Assembly: GCA_963708115.1 (NCBI GenBank)
Contig: CAVPRX010000001.1
Span: forward strand, 62,001-126,000
Source of the DNA: VRUE01 sp963708115
Lineage (GTDB): Bacteria; Actinomycetota; Thermoleophilia; Solirubrobacterales; 70-9
DNA length: 64,000 nt
Reading direction: 5' to 3'
The notes under the pieces were generated by a model that worked only from the letters and a program-made list of their open reading frames with translations, searched no databases and was not told the origin of the DNA. Every line of letters begins with the position of its first letter. Position 1 is the stretch's first letter. Both the position numbers and the translations under genes were made by a program. Positions 7,942 through 16,754 of the stretch are shown piece after piece.

Positions 7942-8787
7942 CTAGCTGTCCAGCTCGGACAGCGCCGTCATCAGCTCCGGCGAGAGCTCGCCGGCGCAGA
8001 TCGGCTCGGCCCAGCCGCTCAGCCGCACGGCGAGCTCGTCGGAGATCTCTACCTCGAGCTCACCGCCGTCGAGCTCGACCGTGATCGGGCTCGGCGCGCC
8101 GCACAGGAAGGCGGAAACCGCGGCCCCGCTGGCGCCCGTGCCCGAGGAGAGCGTCTCGCCGACGCCGCGCTCGAAGATCCGCGCCCGCACCCGGCTGCCC
8201 TCGACCTTGAAGAAGGAGACGTTGGTGCGGTTCGGGAAGAGCTCGCTCGCTTCTATCGCCGGACCGATCGGGTCGAGATCCAGGTCCTCGACCTCCTCGC
8301 CGACCTCGATCGCGCACTGCGGGTTGCCGATCGAGACGTGCTGGAACTCCCACTCGCGGCCTCCGGCACTCAGCGAGCCCCTGCCATCCGTCGCGCCCGA
8401 CGGGAAGTCCTTCGAAGTCGTCGAGGCCTTGCCCATATCGACCGAGCAGGTCAGCTCGGAGGTGATCGTCGGCGTGATCGGCCCGGCGGCGGTGCGGATC
8501 GTGAAGACGTCCGCGTCGGTCCAGCCGTGCCGGCGCAGGTAGAGGATCGCCTCGCGCGCGCCGTTGCCGGAGAGCTCGGCCTCCGACCCGTCGGGGTTGA
8601 AGATCCGCAGGTCGGCGACGAACTCGGGGTCGTCGCTGCGCGAGAGCAGCAAGACGCCGTCGGAGCCGATGCCGAAATGCGGATCGCAGATCCACTCGAC
8701 GCGGGACGGGCTCAGCTCCCAAGGGAGCGCCTCGGCCTCGAGGATCACGTAGTCGTTGCCCAGCGCCTGCCACTTCTCAAATCGCAT
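7942..8787 (-). CDS. dapF: diaminopimelate epimerase family protein with Ser in place of both catalytic Cys
   Basis: A 281-residue DapF-fold protein. The N-terminus (KWQALGNDYVILE), FGIGSDGVLLL, IFNPDGSEAE, SIGNPQC, FPNRTNVSF and RGVGETL motifs match diaminopimelate epimerase, which converts LL- to meso-DAP for lysine and peptidoglycan. The two motifs that normally hold the acid/base cysteines read ELSGNGAR and TLSSGTGAS, so both are serine. The codons are clean TCC/TCG in an uninterrupted frame. The fold assignment is firm. Whether it racemises DAP by serine chemistry, uses another substrate, or is inactive is open. It is downstream of miaA and upstream of the dapL-like gene. Confidence 0.88.
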   Translation of the reverse strand: MRFEKWQALGNDYVILEAEALPWELSPSRVEWICDPHFGIGSDGVLLLSRSDDPEFVADLRIFNPDGSEAELSGNGAREAILYLRRHGWTDADVFTIRTAAGPITPTITSELTCSVDMGKASTTSKDFPSGATDGRGSLSAGGREWEFQHVSIGNPQCAIEVGEEVEDLDLDPIGPAIEASELFPNRTNVSFFKVEGSRVRARIFERGVGETLSSGTGASGAAVSAFLCGAPSPITVELDGGELEVEISDELAVRLSGWAEPICAGELSPELMTALSELDS

Positions 8788-8857
8788 CGCCGGAGCCTAT
8801 TGAAGGTCGTAGCCGCCGATATTGGTCACTTGTACCCCTCATAGGGGGCACAACCGT

Positions 8858-9589
8858 TCAATCGTCGAGACGGCGGGCGATCTCGGCGGCGACGTCGGCG
8901 TCGCTGAGACCGGTGCGGTCGATCGCGTGGAGGTTGGGGATCTTGCGCATCCAGGTCAGCTGGCGGCGGGCGTAGTTGCGCGAGCGCTTCTTCATCAGCT
9001 CGATATCGCCGCCGAGCAGCTCGTCGAAGCCGAGCGCCTTGCGTGCCGTCCTTGAGGGTCCCAGGGCTTCGGCTCGGCGCACCTCCTCCTCCGCCCCGCC
9101 GGCGACGATCGCCTCCGTGCGTGCGTCGATCCGCTCGTAGAGCTGGGCCCGATCCATGTCGAGCCCGAAGATCGTCGTCGGCAGCCGCGTCTGCGGCGAC
9201 CACAGCTCGGAGTCCTCGGCTTCCGGCGGCGCCTTTTCAAGCGAGAGCTCGGCCACCGCGGCGCGCAGATACAGCCCGGTCCCCCCGACCACGATCGGCC
9301 TCCGGCCCGCTTCCAGAGCCCGATCGACCTCGGCGTGGGCCAGCCCCATGTAGTCGCCCACCGAGAACGGCTGGGTAATGGGCACGAAGCCAACCAGCCG
9401 ATGCTCCAGGGTCTTCTGCTCGTTGGCCGTGGCGACACCGGTCAGCACCCCCAAGCCCTCGTACACCTGAAGCGCATCGCAGGAAATCGCCACCGGCTCC
9501 TCCCCGCGCTCGCGCAGCAGCTCGGCAAGGGCAATGGCCACTCCGGTCTTTCCCACGCCGGTAGGCCCGAAGATCCCGAGGACGTTCAC
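8858..9589 (-). CDS. miaA: tRNA dimethylallyltransferase
   Basis: Adds an isopentenyl group from DMAPP to N6 of A37 in tRNAs reading U-starting codons. The P-loop GPTGVGKT is at residues 8-15. The substrate region SCDALQVYEGL and VVGGTGLYLRA follow, with the tRNA-binding tail RRQLTWMRKI near the end. It is short for the family (243 against about 300). The insertion domain after GLYLRA is reduced, and the usual SADSRQVY motif is diverged. Its start overlaps the miaB stop by 4 bp, so the two modification enzymes are coupled. Confidence 0.92.
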   Translation of the reverse strand: MNVLGIFGPTGVGKTGVAIALAELLRERGEEPVAISCDALQVYEGLGVLTGVATANEQKTLEHRLVGFVPITQPFSVGDYMGLAHAEVDRALEAGRRPIVVGGTGLYLRAAVAELSLEKAPPEAEDSELWSPQTRLPTTIFGLDMDRAQLYERIDARTEAIVAGGAEEEVRRAEALGPSRTARKALGFDELLGGDIELMKKRSRNYARRQLTWMRKIPNLHAIDRTGLSDADVAAEIARRLDD

Positions 9590-10905
9590 ACCGGGATGGG
9601 CTTTACCGAGACTCCGCTGAGAGTGGTCGAGGTCGCGCCGTCGATCTCGACGTCGACGAGTTGACCGGGCTCCGCCGTGCCGTCGAAGTTCACCGCCTTG
9701 TTGTGCCGGGTCCGGCCGCGCAGCCGCGTCGAGTCGGTCCGGCTGGTGCCTTCGACGAGAACCTCCATGTCGCGCCCGACGAACCGCTGTGCCCGTTCGG
9801 TGGCCCGCCGCTGAACCAGCTCGACCAGCCGCTCCATCCGCTCCCGCTTGACCGGGTGGGGCACCTGCTCGTCCATCGTCGCCGCCTCGGTCTCGCGACG
9901 GGGCGAGAAGACGAAGGTGAAGGCGCTGTCGTATCCCACCTCGTCGACGACTTCGAGCGTCTCGGCAAAGTCGGCATCGGTCTCACCGGGGAAGCCGACG
10001 ATGATGTCGGTAGTGATCGCGCAGTCGGGCACGTGCTCGCGGATCAGCGCGACGCGATCCATGTAGCGCTGACGGTCGTAGGTGCGGCGCATCCGCTTGA
10101 GAATCGAGCTGGAACCGGATTGCAGCGGCAGGTGGATGTGCTCGCAGAGGGCGGGCAGCTCGGCGTGGGCGCGGATCACGTCCTCGCGCATGTCCTTGGG
10201 GTGCGGGCTGGTGTAGCGGATGCGCTCGATCCCCTCGACCGCGTCGACTCGGGTCAGCAGCTCGGCGAAGCCGATGCGCGTCTCGCCGGGCAGGTCGCGC
10301 CCATAGCTGTTGACGTTCTGCCCGAGCAGGGTCACCTCGCGCACGCCGTCAGCCGCAAGCGCCTCGGCCTCGACGAGCAGCTCGGCGGGGTCGCGGCTCT
10401 CCTCACGACCCCGGGTCGAGGGCACGATGCAGTAGGAGCACTTGCAGTTGCAGCCCTGCGAGATCTGCAGCCAGCCCTGGAACTCGCGCGCTCGACGCGC
10501 CGGCAGGTGACCGGAGAAGTCCTCGAACTCGAAATAACCCTGGGCGGTGAGCGAATCCGAGTTGAGGAACTCGGCAAGCCGGTGGATCTGCCCGGGGCCG
10601 AAGGCGACGTCGACGAAGGGGAAGCGCTCGAAGACCTCCTCCTTGACCGATTGCGCCCAGCAGCCCCCCACGCCGACCACGCGCCCGGGGTCTTCGGACT
10701 TGAGCCGCTTCGCCTCGCCCAGGTGGGCGACAAAGCGATTGTCCGCCGACTCGCGGATCGAGCAGGTGTTGAAGAGGATCAGGTCGGCCTCGGCGCGGCT
10801 CGGGGCCTCGGCGTAGCCAAGCGACTCGAGCATCCCCTGCATCCGCTCGGAATCGTGCACGTTCATCTGGCAGCCGAACGTGGTGACGTGGTATCGCTTA
10901 CCCAT
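9586..10905 (-). CDS. miaB: tRNA-2-methylthio-N6-dimethylallyladenosine synthase
   Basis: Radical-SAM methylthiotransferase acting on the product of MiaA. The 439 residues show the UPF0004 domain with cysteines in TFGCQMN, FNTCSIRE and GVGGCWAQ. The radical-SAM cluster CKCSYCIVPSTRGREESR (CxxxCxxC with the preceding GCNC) is near residue 155, and a C-terminal TRAM domain is present. Length and spacing match the family. It is the first gene of a miaB-miaA unit, with dapF and the dapL-like gene downstream. Confidence 0.95.
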   Translation of the reverse strand: MGKRYHVTTFGCQMNVHDSERMQGMLESLGYAEAPSRAEADLILFNTCSIRESADNRFVAHLGEAKRLKSEDPGRVVGVGGCWAQSVKEEVFERFPFVDVAFGPGQIHRLAEFLNSDSLTAQGYFEFEDFSGHLPARRAREFQGWLQISQGCNCKCSYCIVPSTRGREESRDPAELLVEAEALAADGVREVTLLGQNVNSYGRDLPGETRIGFAELLTRVDAVEGIERIRYTSPHPKDMREDVIRAHAELPALCEHIHLPLQSGSSSILKRMRRTYDRQRYMDRVALIREHVPDCAITTDIIVGFPGETDADFAETLEVVDEVGYDSAFTFVFSPRRETEAATMDEQVPHPVKRERMERLVELVQRRATERAQRFVGRDMEVLVEGTSRTDSTRLRGRTRHNKAVNFDGTAEPGQLVDVEIDGATSTTLSGVSVKPIPV

Positions 10906-10939
10906 CGGTGGCAGGGTAGCGGCGCCGGTCTGGGCGGCG

Positions 10940-11536
10940 CTACTTGACCGTCAGGGTGCCTTCCATGCCCGCTTCGGCGTGGCCGGGCACAGTGCAGAGG
11001 AAGGTGTAGGCGCCGGGGGCGAGGTCGGCGCTGACCGACGTCTTGCCTTTGGTGATCGTTGCTGAGATCGCGATCTGCTTGCCGTCCTGCTCGATCGCCA
11101 CGTCGTGTTCGAGCGCCGAGGGGTTGTCGAAGTCGATCGTGACCTCGCCGGGCTTGCTGGTCAGCGTCGTCGTGTCGAAAGCGATCTGGGTGGGATCGGC
11201 CGCCAGCTTCAGCGTCCCCCCCGGGCCCTTCGCCTTGGCTTCTTCGGGCTTCGCTTCTCCGCCGCCTTTGGCTTCGCCGGAGTCGACCGGCGATTTCTCC
11301 TCTTCTTCGAACTCTTCACCGGCGCTTTCGACCTCTGCCGCCCTGGCCTCCTGCTCGTCCTTGCCGTTGAGCACGGCAAAGGTCGTCGCGCCGCCGACCA
11401 AGATCGCGAACCAGAGGAAGACGAGCGGGGTGAACCGGCCGGGGAAGCTCTCGACGCGCAGGCCGATGAAGCTGACCACTACCGCCGAAGCAGCGAGGAC
11501 GCCTCCGACGACGTAGAAGATGGTTGCGTTGTCCAT
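10940..11536 (-). CDS. membrane-anchored cupredoxin-domain protein
   Basis: A 198-residue protein with two N-terminal hydrophobic segments (about residues 7-27 and 38-58). A long Glu/Lys-rich acidic linker follows, then a C-terminal plastocyanin/azurin-like domain. Type-1 copper ligands can be assigned as His in LEHDVA, Cys in FLCTVPGH, His in the same motif, and Met in AGMEG. It probably carries electrons at the outer face of the membrane, or serves as a copper chaperone. No oxidase genes lie next to it, so the partner is unknown. Confidence 0.85.
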   Translation of the reverse strand: MDNATIFYVVGGVLAASAVVVSFIGLRVESFPGRFTPLVFLWFAILVGGATTFAVLNGKDEQEARAAEVESAGEEFEEEEKSPVDSGEAKGGGEAKPEEAKAKGPGGTLKLAADPTQIAFDTTTLTSKPGEVTIDFDNPSALEHDVAIEQDGKQIAISATITKGKTSVSADLAPGAYTFLCTVPGHAEAGMEGTLTVK

Positions 11537-11589
11537 GCGGCGGGAATCCTATCCACAGAGGACGGCGGAGCGGGATCGCCGGGGTGGCC

Positions 11590-12840
11590 TCACTTGGCGT
11601 AGCTGGTGGCGCGACTCTCGCGAATAACCGTGATCTTGATCCGGCCCGGATATGAGACCTCGCGCTCTATCGCCGCGGCGATCTCATGAGAGATCAATGC
11701 CGCGCGCTCGTCGTCGACCGTGCCGGGGTCGACCATGACCCGCATCTCGCGGCCGGCCTGCATCGCATAGACTCTCTCCACTCCCGCGTGTCGCGAGGCG
11801 AGCTCCTCGAGCTCGTGGAGACGAGCCACGTACTCCTCGAGCGTGTCGCCGCGGGCGCCCGGCCGCGCCCCGGAGAGGGCGTCGGCGGCCTGCACCACCA
11901 CCGCCTCGACCGAGCGCGGCTCGACCTCGTCGTGGTGGGCCTCGATCGCGTGGACGACCTCCTCGCTCTCGCCATAGCGGCGGGCGAGGCGGGCGCCGAT
12001 CTGGGCGTGCGTCCCCTCGACCTCCTGGTCGACCGCCTTGCCGATGTCATGCAGCAGCGCTGCCCGTCGCGCGATGTCGGCGGCGGCGCCCAGCTCGACC
12101 GCGATCAACGCAGCCAGGTAGGAGGACTCGACCAGATGGCTGAGCACGTTCTGCCCGTAGCTGGTGCGGAACTGCAACTTGCCGAGCAGATCGATCAAGT
12201 GCGGGTGGAGGCCGTTGACGTTGGCATCGAGCGTCGCTCGCTCGCCCTCTTCGACGACCCGCTCCTCGATTTCCCCCCTGGCCTGCTCGAATGCCTCCTC
12301 GCAGCGGGATGGATGGATGCGACCATCGGCGATGAGCCGTTCGAGGGCGAGGCGGGCGATCTCACGGCGCATCCCGTCGAAACTCGAGAGGCGCACCGCG
12401 GAGGGAGTGTCGTCGACGATGATGTCGACCCCGGTCAACTGCTCGAGCACGTGGATGTTGCGCCCCTCGCGGCCGATGATCCTGCCCTTCATCTCGTCAT
12501 TCGGCAGCTGAACCAGCTGGGTCGTCGTTCGCACCGCGTGCGGCCCGGCGAGGCGCTGCGTCGCGGTGGCGAGGATGCCGCGGGCCCGCCTCTCTGCCTC
12601 CTGACGGGTCTCCTCCTCGATCTTGCGCAGGGTGAAGCCGGCGCGGCGGCGAGCATCGACCTCGACTTCGTCGAGGAGCATCTGGCGGGCCTCGTCTGCG
12701 CTCAGCGAGGAAATCCGTTCCAGCTCGGCACGCTTCAGCTCAGCGAGCTGTGCGTCAAGCGCCTCCAGCCGGTCAAGAACCAGATCTGGCTCCGAACCGT
12801 TGCCGCGTGACCAGTTCCACGGCGGCATGCTGATTTTCAT
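11590..12840 (-). CDS. rny: ribonuclease Y, without N-terminal membrane anchor
   Basis: Endoribonuclease of the RNase Y family. It starts with a charged coiled coil, then a KH domain (GRIIGREGRNIHVLEQ, about residues 130-150), and the HD hydrolase domain with LLHDIGKAVD and the second metal histidine region HHDEVEP. It ends in the conserved PGRIKITVIRE tail. At 416 residues it is about 100 shorter than Firmicute enzymes, because the transmembrane helix and part of the coiled coil are absent; the N-terminus is polar. It follows recA by 49 bp on the same strand. Confidence 0.92.
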   Translation of the reverse strand: MKISMPPWNWSRGNGSEPDLVLDRLEALDAQLAELKRAELERISSLSADEARQMLLDEVEVDARRRAGFTLRKIEEETRQEAERRARGILATATQRLAGPHAVRTTTQLVQLPNDEMKGRIIGREGRNIHVLEQLTGVDIIVDDTPSAVRLSSFDGMRREIARLALERLIADGRIHPSRCEEAFEQARGEIEERVVEEGERATLDANVNGLHPHLIDLLGKLQFRTSYGQNVLSHLVESSYLAALIAVELGAAADIARRAALLHDIGKAVDQEVEGTHAQIGARLARRYGESEEVVHAIEAHHDEVEPRSVEAVVVQAADALSGARPGARGDTLEEYVARLHELEELASRHAGVERVYAMQAGREMRVMVDPGTVDDERAALISHEIAAAIEREVSYPGRIKITVIRESRATSYAK

Positions 12841-12889
12841 CTACGGCAAGACTACTCCATAGACGTGTTTGTCTAATTTACTTAGGGCC

Positions 12890-14002
12890 TTATGCTGCCT
12901 GAGCCTCGGCCGGCTCGACCGTTGACTCGGCTGCAGGCGCCGTCTCCTCGGCCACAGGCACGACGTTCTCGGTGCCGATGCCGAGCGCGGTGCGGATCTT
13001 GGTCTCGATCTCACTGGCGATCTCGGGGTTCTCGGCGAGGAACTGTTTGGCGTTGTTGCGCCCCTGACCGAGCCGCGTCTTGCCGTAAGAGAAGAACGAG
13101 CCGGATTTCTGCACCAGGTCGTGCTCGATGCCGAAGTCGAGCAGGCCACCCTCGCGCGAGATGCCGACCCCGTACTCGATGTCGAATTCGGCCTGGCGGA
13201 AGGGCGAGGCAACCTTGTTCTTGACGACTTTGACCCGGACCCGGTTGCCGACGGCCTCGGTCCCTTCCTTGAGGGTCTCGATCCGACGGATATCGAGGCG
13301 CTGGGAGGAATAGAACTTGAGCGCCCGGCCGCCTGGCTGGGTCTCCGGCGAGCCGAACTGGACGCCGACCTTTTCGCGAATCTGGTTGGTAAAGAGGCAG
13401 ACGGTGTTGGTCCGGTTGAGGTTGCCGGCCAGTTTGCGCATCGCCTGCGACATCAGGCGCGCCTGGAGGCCGACGGTCGTGTCGCCGATCTGCCCGTCGA
13501 GCTCGGCTTTCGGCGTCAGCGCCGCAACCGAGTCGATCGCGACCACGTCGATCGCGGCCGAGGCGATCAGGCGGTCGGCGATCTGCAGAGCCTGCTCGCC
13601 GTAGTCGGGCTGAGAGACCAGAAGCTCGTCGGTGTCGACGCCGATCTTGCGGGCGTAGCTCGGGTCGATCGCGTGCTCGGTGTCGATGAAGGCGCAGATC
13701 CCGCCGCGGGCCTGGGCTTCGGAGATGATGTGGTAGATCAGCGTCGTCTTCCCCGAGGACTCAGGACCGAAGATCTCGACGATCCGCCCCCGCGGGACAC
13801 CGCCGATGCCCAGCGCCAGGTCGAGCGCGAGCGCTCCGGTGGGGATCGCTGGGATCTTGATCGTCGCGTCGGCGCCGAGGCGCATCAGCGCGCCCTGGCC
13901 GAAGTCCCGCTCGATCTGGGTCACGGCCGCTTCGAGCGCCGCGTTCTTGGCTTTCGCCTCCTTGGCCGAAGCGTCCTTCAGAGCCATTTTCTTGTCTGCC
14001 AT
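12890..14002 (-). CDS. recA: recombinase RecA
   Basis: DNA strand-exchange ATPase and LexA co-protease. Walker A GPESSGKTT, Walker B VVAIDSVAAL, loop 2 with TNQIREKVGVQFG and TQPGGRALKFY are all present. The tail is Ala/Glu-rich. I chose the ATG at 14002, which has AGGTGG 8 nt upstream. A GTG at 14017 overlaps the thpR stop as GTGA and would add five residues. No intein or recX follows. Upstream genes thpR and cinA form a recombination/competence cluster typical of actinobacteria. Confidence 0.97.
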   Translation of the reverse strand: MADKKMALKDASAKEAKAKNAALEAAVTQIERDFGQGALMRLGADATIKIPAIPTGALALDLALGIGGVPRGRIVEIFGPESSGKTTLIYHIISEAQARGGICAFIDTEHAIDPSYARKIGVDTDELLVSQPDYGEQALQIADRLIASAAIDVVAIDSVAALTPKAELDGQIGDTTVGLQARLMSQAMRKLAGNLNRTNTVCLFTNQIREKVGVQFGSPETQPGGRALKFYSSQRLDIRRIETLKEGTEAVGNRVRVKVVKNKVASPFRQAEFDIEYGVGISREGGLLDFGIEHDLVQKSGSFFSYGKTRLGQGRNNAKQFLAENPEIASEIETKIRTALGIGTENVVPVAEETAPAAESTVEPAEAQAA

Positions 14003-14013
14003 CTCTATCCACC

Positions 14014-14616
14014 TCACTGCCGCCCGTCTGCGGGCAGCTCGACTTGCGCCAGCGGGGTGTACTGCGCACCCTGCGGCTGGATTTGCGAAAGGTAGAGCGT
14101 CAATCGGACGCCATCGAAAGGCTGCAACAGACCTTTCGGAAGCTCATCGGGAAGCCGGGCGACGCGTGCTGGACGCTTCGAGCCGCGTTCCTCGCGCCGC
14201 ACCCTGGCCACGGTCACGTGTGGCCAGAACGGTCGCTTCTCAGGCTCGTAGAGCCGCGCCTCGACGAGCATCTCCCGCAGCGTGGCCTGCAGGGCGATCG
14301 TGCCCGGGGACTCGACGGGGAGCGCAAATAGGCGCGGATGACCGCGCTCCGGCCGCGGCACGGGATCGCCCAGCTCGATCTTGGCCGCCGGCGCCTGGCT
14401 CGCCTCGACGATCTCCGTCAGGCGAGGTATCTCCTTCTCCGGCCGATAGCCGAGGAAGGCAAGGGTGATGTGGAGCGACTCGGGCCTGACCGGGCGCAAC
14501 GCCGGATCGGCGAGCGCTCCGCCGCCCCACTCGGCTATCTCCGCCCGCACCGGATCGGGCAGATCGAGGGCGACGAACAACCTCGCCCGCGGACTCTTCA
14601 GCCTCTCCTTCGCCAT
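14014..14616 (-). CDS. thpR: RNA 2',3'-cyclic phosphodiesterase
   Basis: Member of the 2H phosphoesterase (2'-5' RNA ligase/LigT) family, opening 2',3'-cyclic phosphates on RNA ends. The two signature HxTx motifs are HITLAFLG and HVTVARV, about 90 residues apart. The length of about 200 residues is normal. The ATG at 14616 (MAKERLK) is the likely start; the frame extends 12 codons further without a better site. It sits between cinA (68 bp upstream) and recA, with its TGA overlapping the alternative recA GTG. Confidence 0.9.
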   Translation of the reverse strand: MAKERLKSPRARLFVALDLPDPVRAEIAEWGGGALADPALRPVRPESLHITLAFLGYRPEKEIPRLTEIVEASQAPAAKIELGDPVPRPERGHPRLFALPVESPGTIALQATLREMLVEARLYEPEKRPFWPHVTVARVRREERGSKRPARVARLPDELPKGLLQPFDGVRLTLYLSQIQPQGAQYTPLAQVELPADGRQ

Positions 14617-14684
14617 GCCGCCGACGCTACGCGGCCAGAACACACGGAACAAGACGCAATCGAAAAAAGTCTGTGGCGGCTTCC

Positions 14685-15971
14685 CTACAGAGGTGGGTCG
14701 ACGTCGCCGAGCAGGGTGCGCAGCAGGTGCATCGCAACCAGAGCGGAGCGTTCGCGGATGTCCTCGCGACCCCCGGGGATGACCGGATCGCGGGCGATGG
14801 CGGTGCCATCGGCAAGGCGGGCGTCAAAGCAGACGTAGCCAACCGGCTTCTCCTCCGTGCCGCCGTCGGGGCCGGCGATGCCGGTGATCGAGACGGCGAC
14901 GTCGGCATCGAAACGCTCAAGCGCCCCGCGCGACATCGCCTCCGCCACCTCAAGCGAGACAGCACCTCGGTCCTCGATCAAGGCCGCGTCGACGCCGAGC
15001 AGCTCCGCCTTCGCCTCGTTCGAGTAGGCGACGACACCGCCGGCGAAGTAGGCGGAAGCGCCCGGCAGGTTGGTGATCCGCGCCGCCAGCAGACCGCCAG
15101 AGCAGGACTCTGCCAGGGCCAACTTGCGGCCGCCCAGCAGGCCGGCGAGCTGCGAGTCGATCGTCTCGCCATCGAGGCTGAACAGGTGGCGTGCGTGGCG
15201 ATCGACCAGCCCGGCCCGCACCGCCTCGGCAACCGGCGCCGCCTCGGCCCGGTAACGGACGTCGATCTCGATCTCGCCGCGACGCAGGCAGGTGGTGATC
15301 TCGACCCTGCCCAGCTCGACCCCGTCGGCCTCGATCTCGCGCAGGCTCTTGGCGATCTCAGACTCGGGGATGCCGAACATCCGCAGCGTGTAGGAGAGCA
15401 GCGGCGTGGCGCGGGCGAGGACGGCCTGGATCTGGGGCGACTCGACCGCTCGTGGCCACATCGGCTGCAGCTCGCGAGGCGGGCCGGGCAGGACGACCAC
15501 CACCCGCCCCTCCATGGGCATGACCAGTCCCGGCGCGGTCCCGACCGGATCAAGCGGCAGCGAGCCCTCAGGGATCATCGCCTGCTTGCGGTTTGCCTCC
15601 CGCACCGCCTCCTCGTCGAAGTGGAAGCGGCGTGCGAAGTTGCGCAAGATCTCGGCGATCTTCTCCTCCATCTCTTCGTCGAGCACCAGCTCCGCCCCGG
15701 CGAAGCGGGCGACGATCTCCGCCGTCAGATCGTCGGCAGTCGGCCCGAGCCCGCCCGAGGTGACGATCAGGTCCATTCCCTCGCCGGCCATGAAGCGCAA
15801 TGCCGCCTCGAGATCCTCGGGACGGTCGCCGACCACGGTGATGTGGGCGACGTCGACCCCGAGCTCGGCCAGCTGTTCGGAGACCCAAGGCCCGTTGCGG
15901 TCGGCAATCCGCCCGGTCAGGACCTCGGTGCCAGTGACGACGATTCCTGCGCGAACCGGGTTTTGGCTCAT
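14685..15971 (-). CDS. cinA: CinA: nicotinamide-nucleotide amidase / competence-damage protein
   Basis: Full two-domain CinA of 428 residues. The N-terminal MoCF/COG1058 pyrophosphatase domain has TGTEVLTGRIADRNG and TSGGLGPTADDLT. The C-terminal PncC-type NMN deamidase domain has LAESCSGGLLAARIT, YFAGGVVAYSNEAK and ITGIAGPDGG. It recycles pyridine nucleotides, and in several bacteria it is co-transcribed with recA, as its place here suggests. Its start overlaps the rodZ-like stop by 4 bp. Confidence 0.94.
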   Translation of the reverse strand: MSQNPVRAGIVVTGTEVLTGRIADRNGPWVSEQLAELGVDVAHITVVGDRPEDLEAALRFMAGEGMDLIVTSGGLGPTADDLTAEIVARFAGAELVLDEEMEEKIAEILRNFARRFHFDEEAVREANRKQAMIPEGSLPLDPVGTAPGLVMPMEGRVVVVLPGPPRELQPMWPRAVESPQIQAVLARATPLLSYTLRMFGIPESEIAKSLREIEADGVELGRVEITTCLRRGEIEIDVRYRAEAAPVAEAVRAGLVDRHARHLFSLDGETIDSQLAGLLGGRKLALAESCSGGLLAARITNLPGASAYFAGGVVAYSNEAKAELLGVDAALIEDRGAVSLEVAEAMSRGALERFDADVAVSITGIAGPDGGTEEKPVGYVCFDARLADGTAIARDPVIPGGREDIRERSALVAMHLLRTLLGDVDPPL

Positions 15972-16726
15972 TCGCAGTTGGGCCTTTCGCCTTCTTCCAA
16001 GGCGATCAGCTTGCCGCCCGAGTCGACCCGATATCCCACCGGACTGGGGCTTTCCGGAACGTCGGCCTGCTTGCCGTCGACGAACATCGCCACCGAGCCG
16101 TTGCCCAGGGCGACTTCGAAGCCTTTGGAGCGGAACGGCCCCGCTTCGGCTCCTTCTTCGAGGATCTGGCCGTCGACCAGCGGTTCTTGCTTCGCGTCAA
16201 GCAGGCAGACCCAGACTTCGGCCGTCGCGGTCAGGCGCACCGCGACACCGGGCTTGCTCGTAGCCGGAGGCGCTTGGGCCTGCTTCTTCCGCGCCTTCTT
16301 CCCATCGCTCGCCGCCGTCGACGAGGAAGACGAGCCGCCGCCCCCACCGGCCAGCGCGATGCCGATCACGACAGCGACCAGGACGAGACAGACGGCGACG
16401 ATGAGGAAGCGACTGGAGACCAGTGGCCGGCGCCCTCGCCTCGCGGTCGGCACGGGCTCAACCCGCTTCGGCACCCGCTCTCCCCCCGGCGGACCGGTCG
16501 CGCGGCGATAGTCGTCGGCGAGGCGCTCGCCGTCCAGGCCCAGATAGGAGGCATAGGTGCGGATGAAACCACGCGTGTAGGCGCCGCCGGGGAGGGCGTC
16601 CCACTCCTCGTTCTCCATCGCCTGCAGGTAGCGGACGCGGATCTTGATCGCGGCCTCAACCTCGGAGAGGTCAACTTTGCGGCGATTTCGCGCCTCGCGA
16701 AGGGTGGGTCCGATGCCGGTGTCCAT
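15968..16726 (-). CDS. RodZ-like membrane protein with N-terminal HTH and DUF4115 domain
   Basis: A 252-residue protein. An N-terminal Cro/XRE-like helical domain (PTLREARNRRKVDLSEVEAA, RYLQAMENEEWDALPGGAY) contains the MreB-binding-type GAYTRGFIRTYASYLGLD motif. A transmembrane helix lies around residues 107-128, followed by a Gly/Ser linker. A periplasmic RodZ C-terminal (DUF4115) domain ends with RVDSGGKLIALEEGE. RodZ links MreB to the wall-elongation machinery. No mreB is in the window. The gene leads the rodZ-cinA-thpR-recA-rny run. Confidence 0.85.
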   Translation of the reverse strand: MDTGIGPTLREARNRRKVDLSEVEAAIKIRVRYLQAMENEEWDALPGGAYTRGFIRTYASYLGLDGERLADDYRRATGPPGGERVPKRVEPVPTARRGRRPLVSSRFLIVAVCLVLVAVVIGIALAGGGGGSSSSSTAASDGKKARKKQAQAPPATSKPGVAVRLTATAEVWVCLLDAKQEPLVDGQILEEGAEAGPFRSKGFEVALGNGSVAMFVDGKQADVPESPSPVGYRVDSGGKLIALEEGERPNCE

Positions 16727-16754
16727 CCCGACATTGTGTCCGCTGCGCCGTTCA

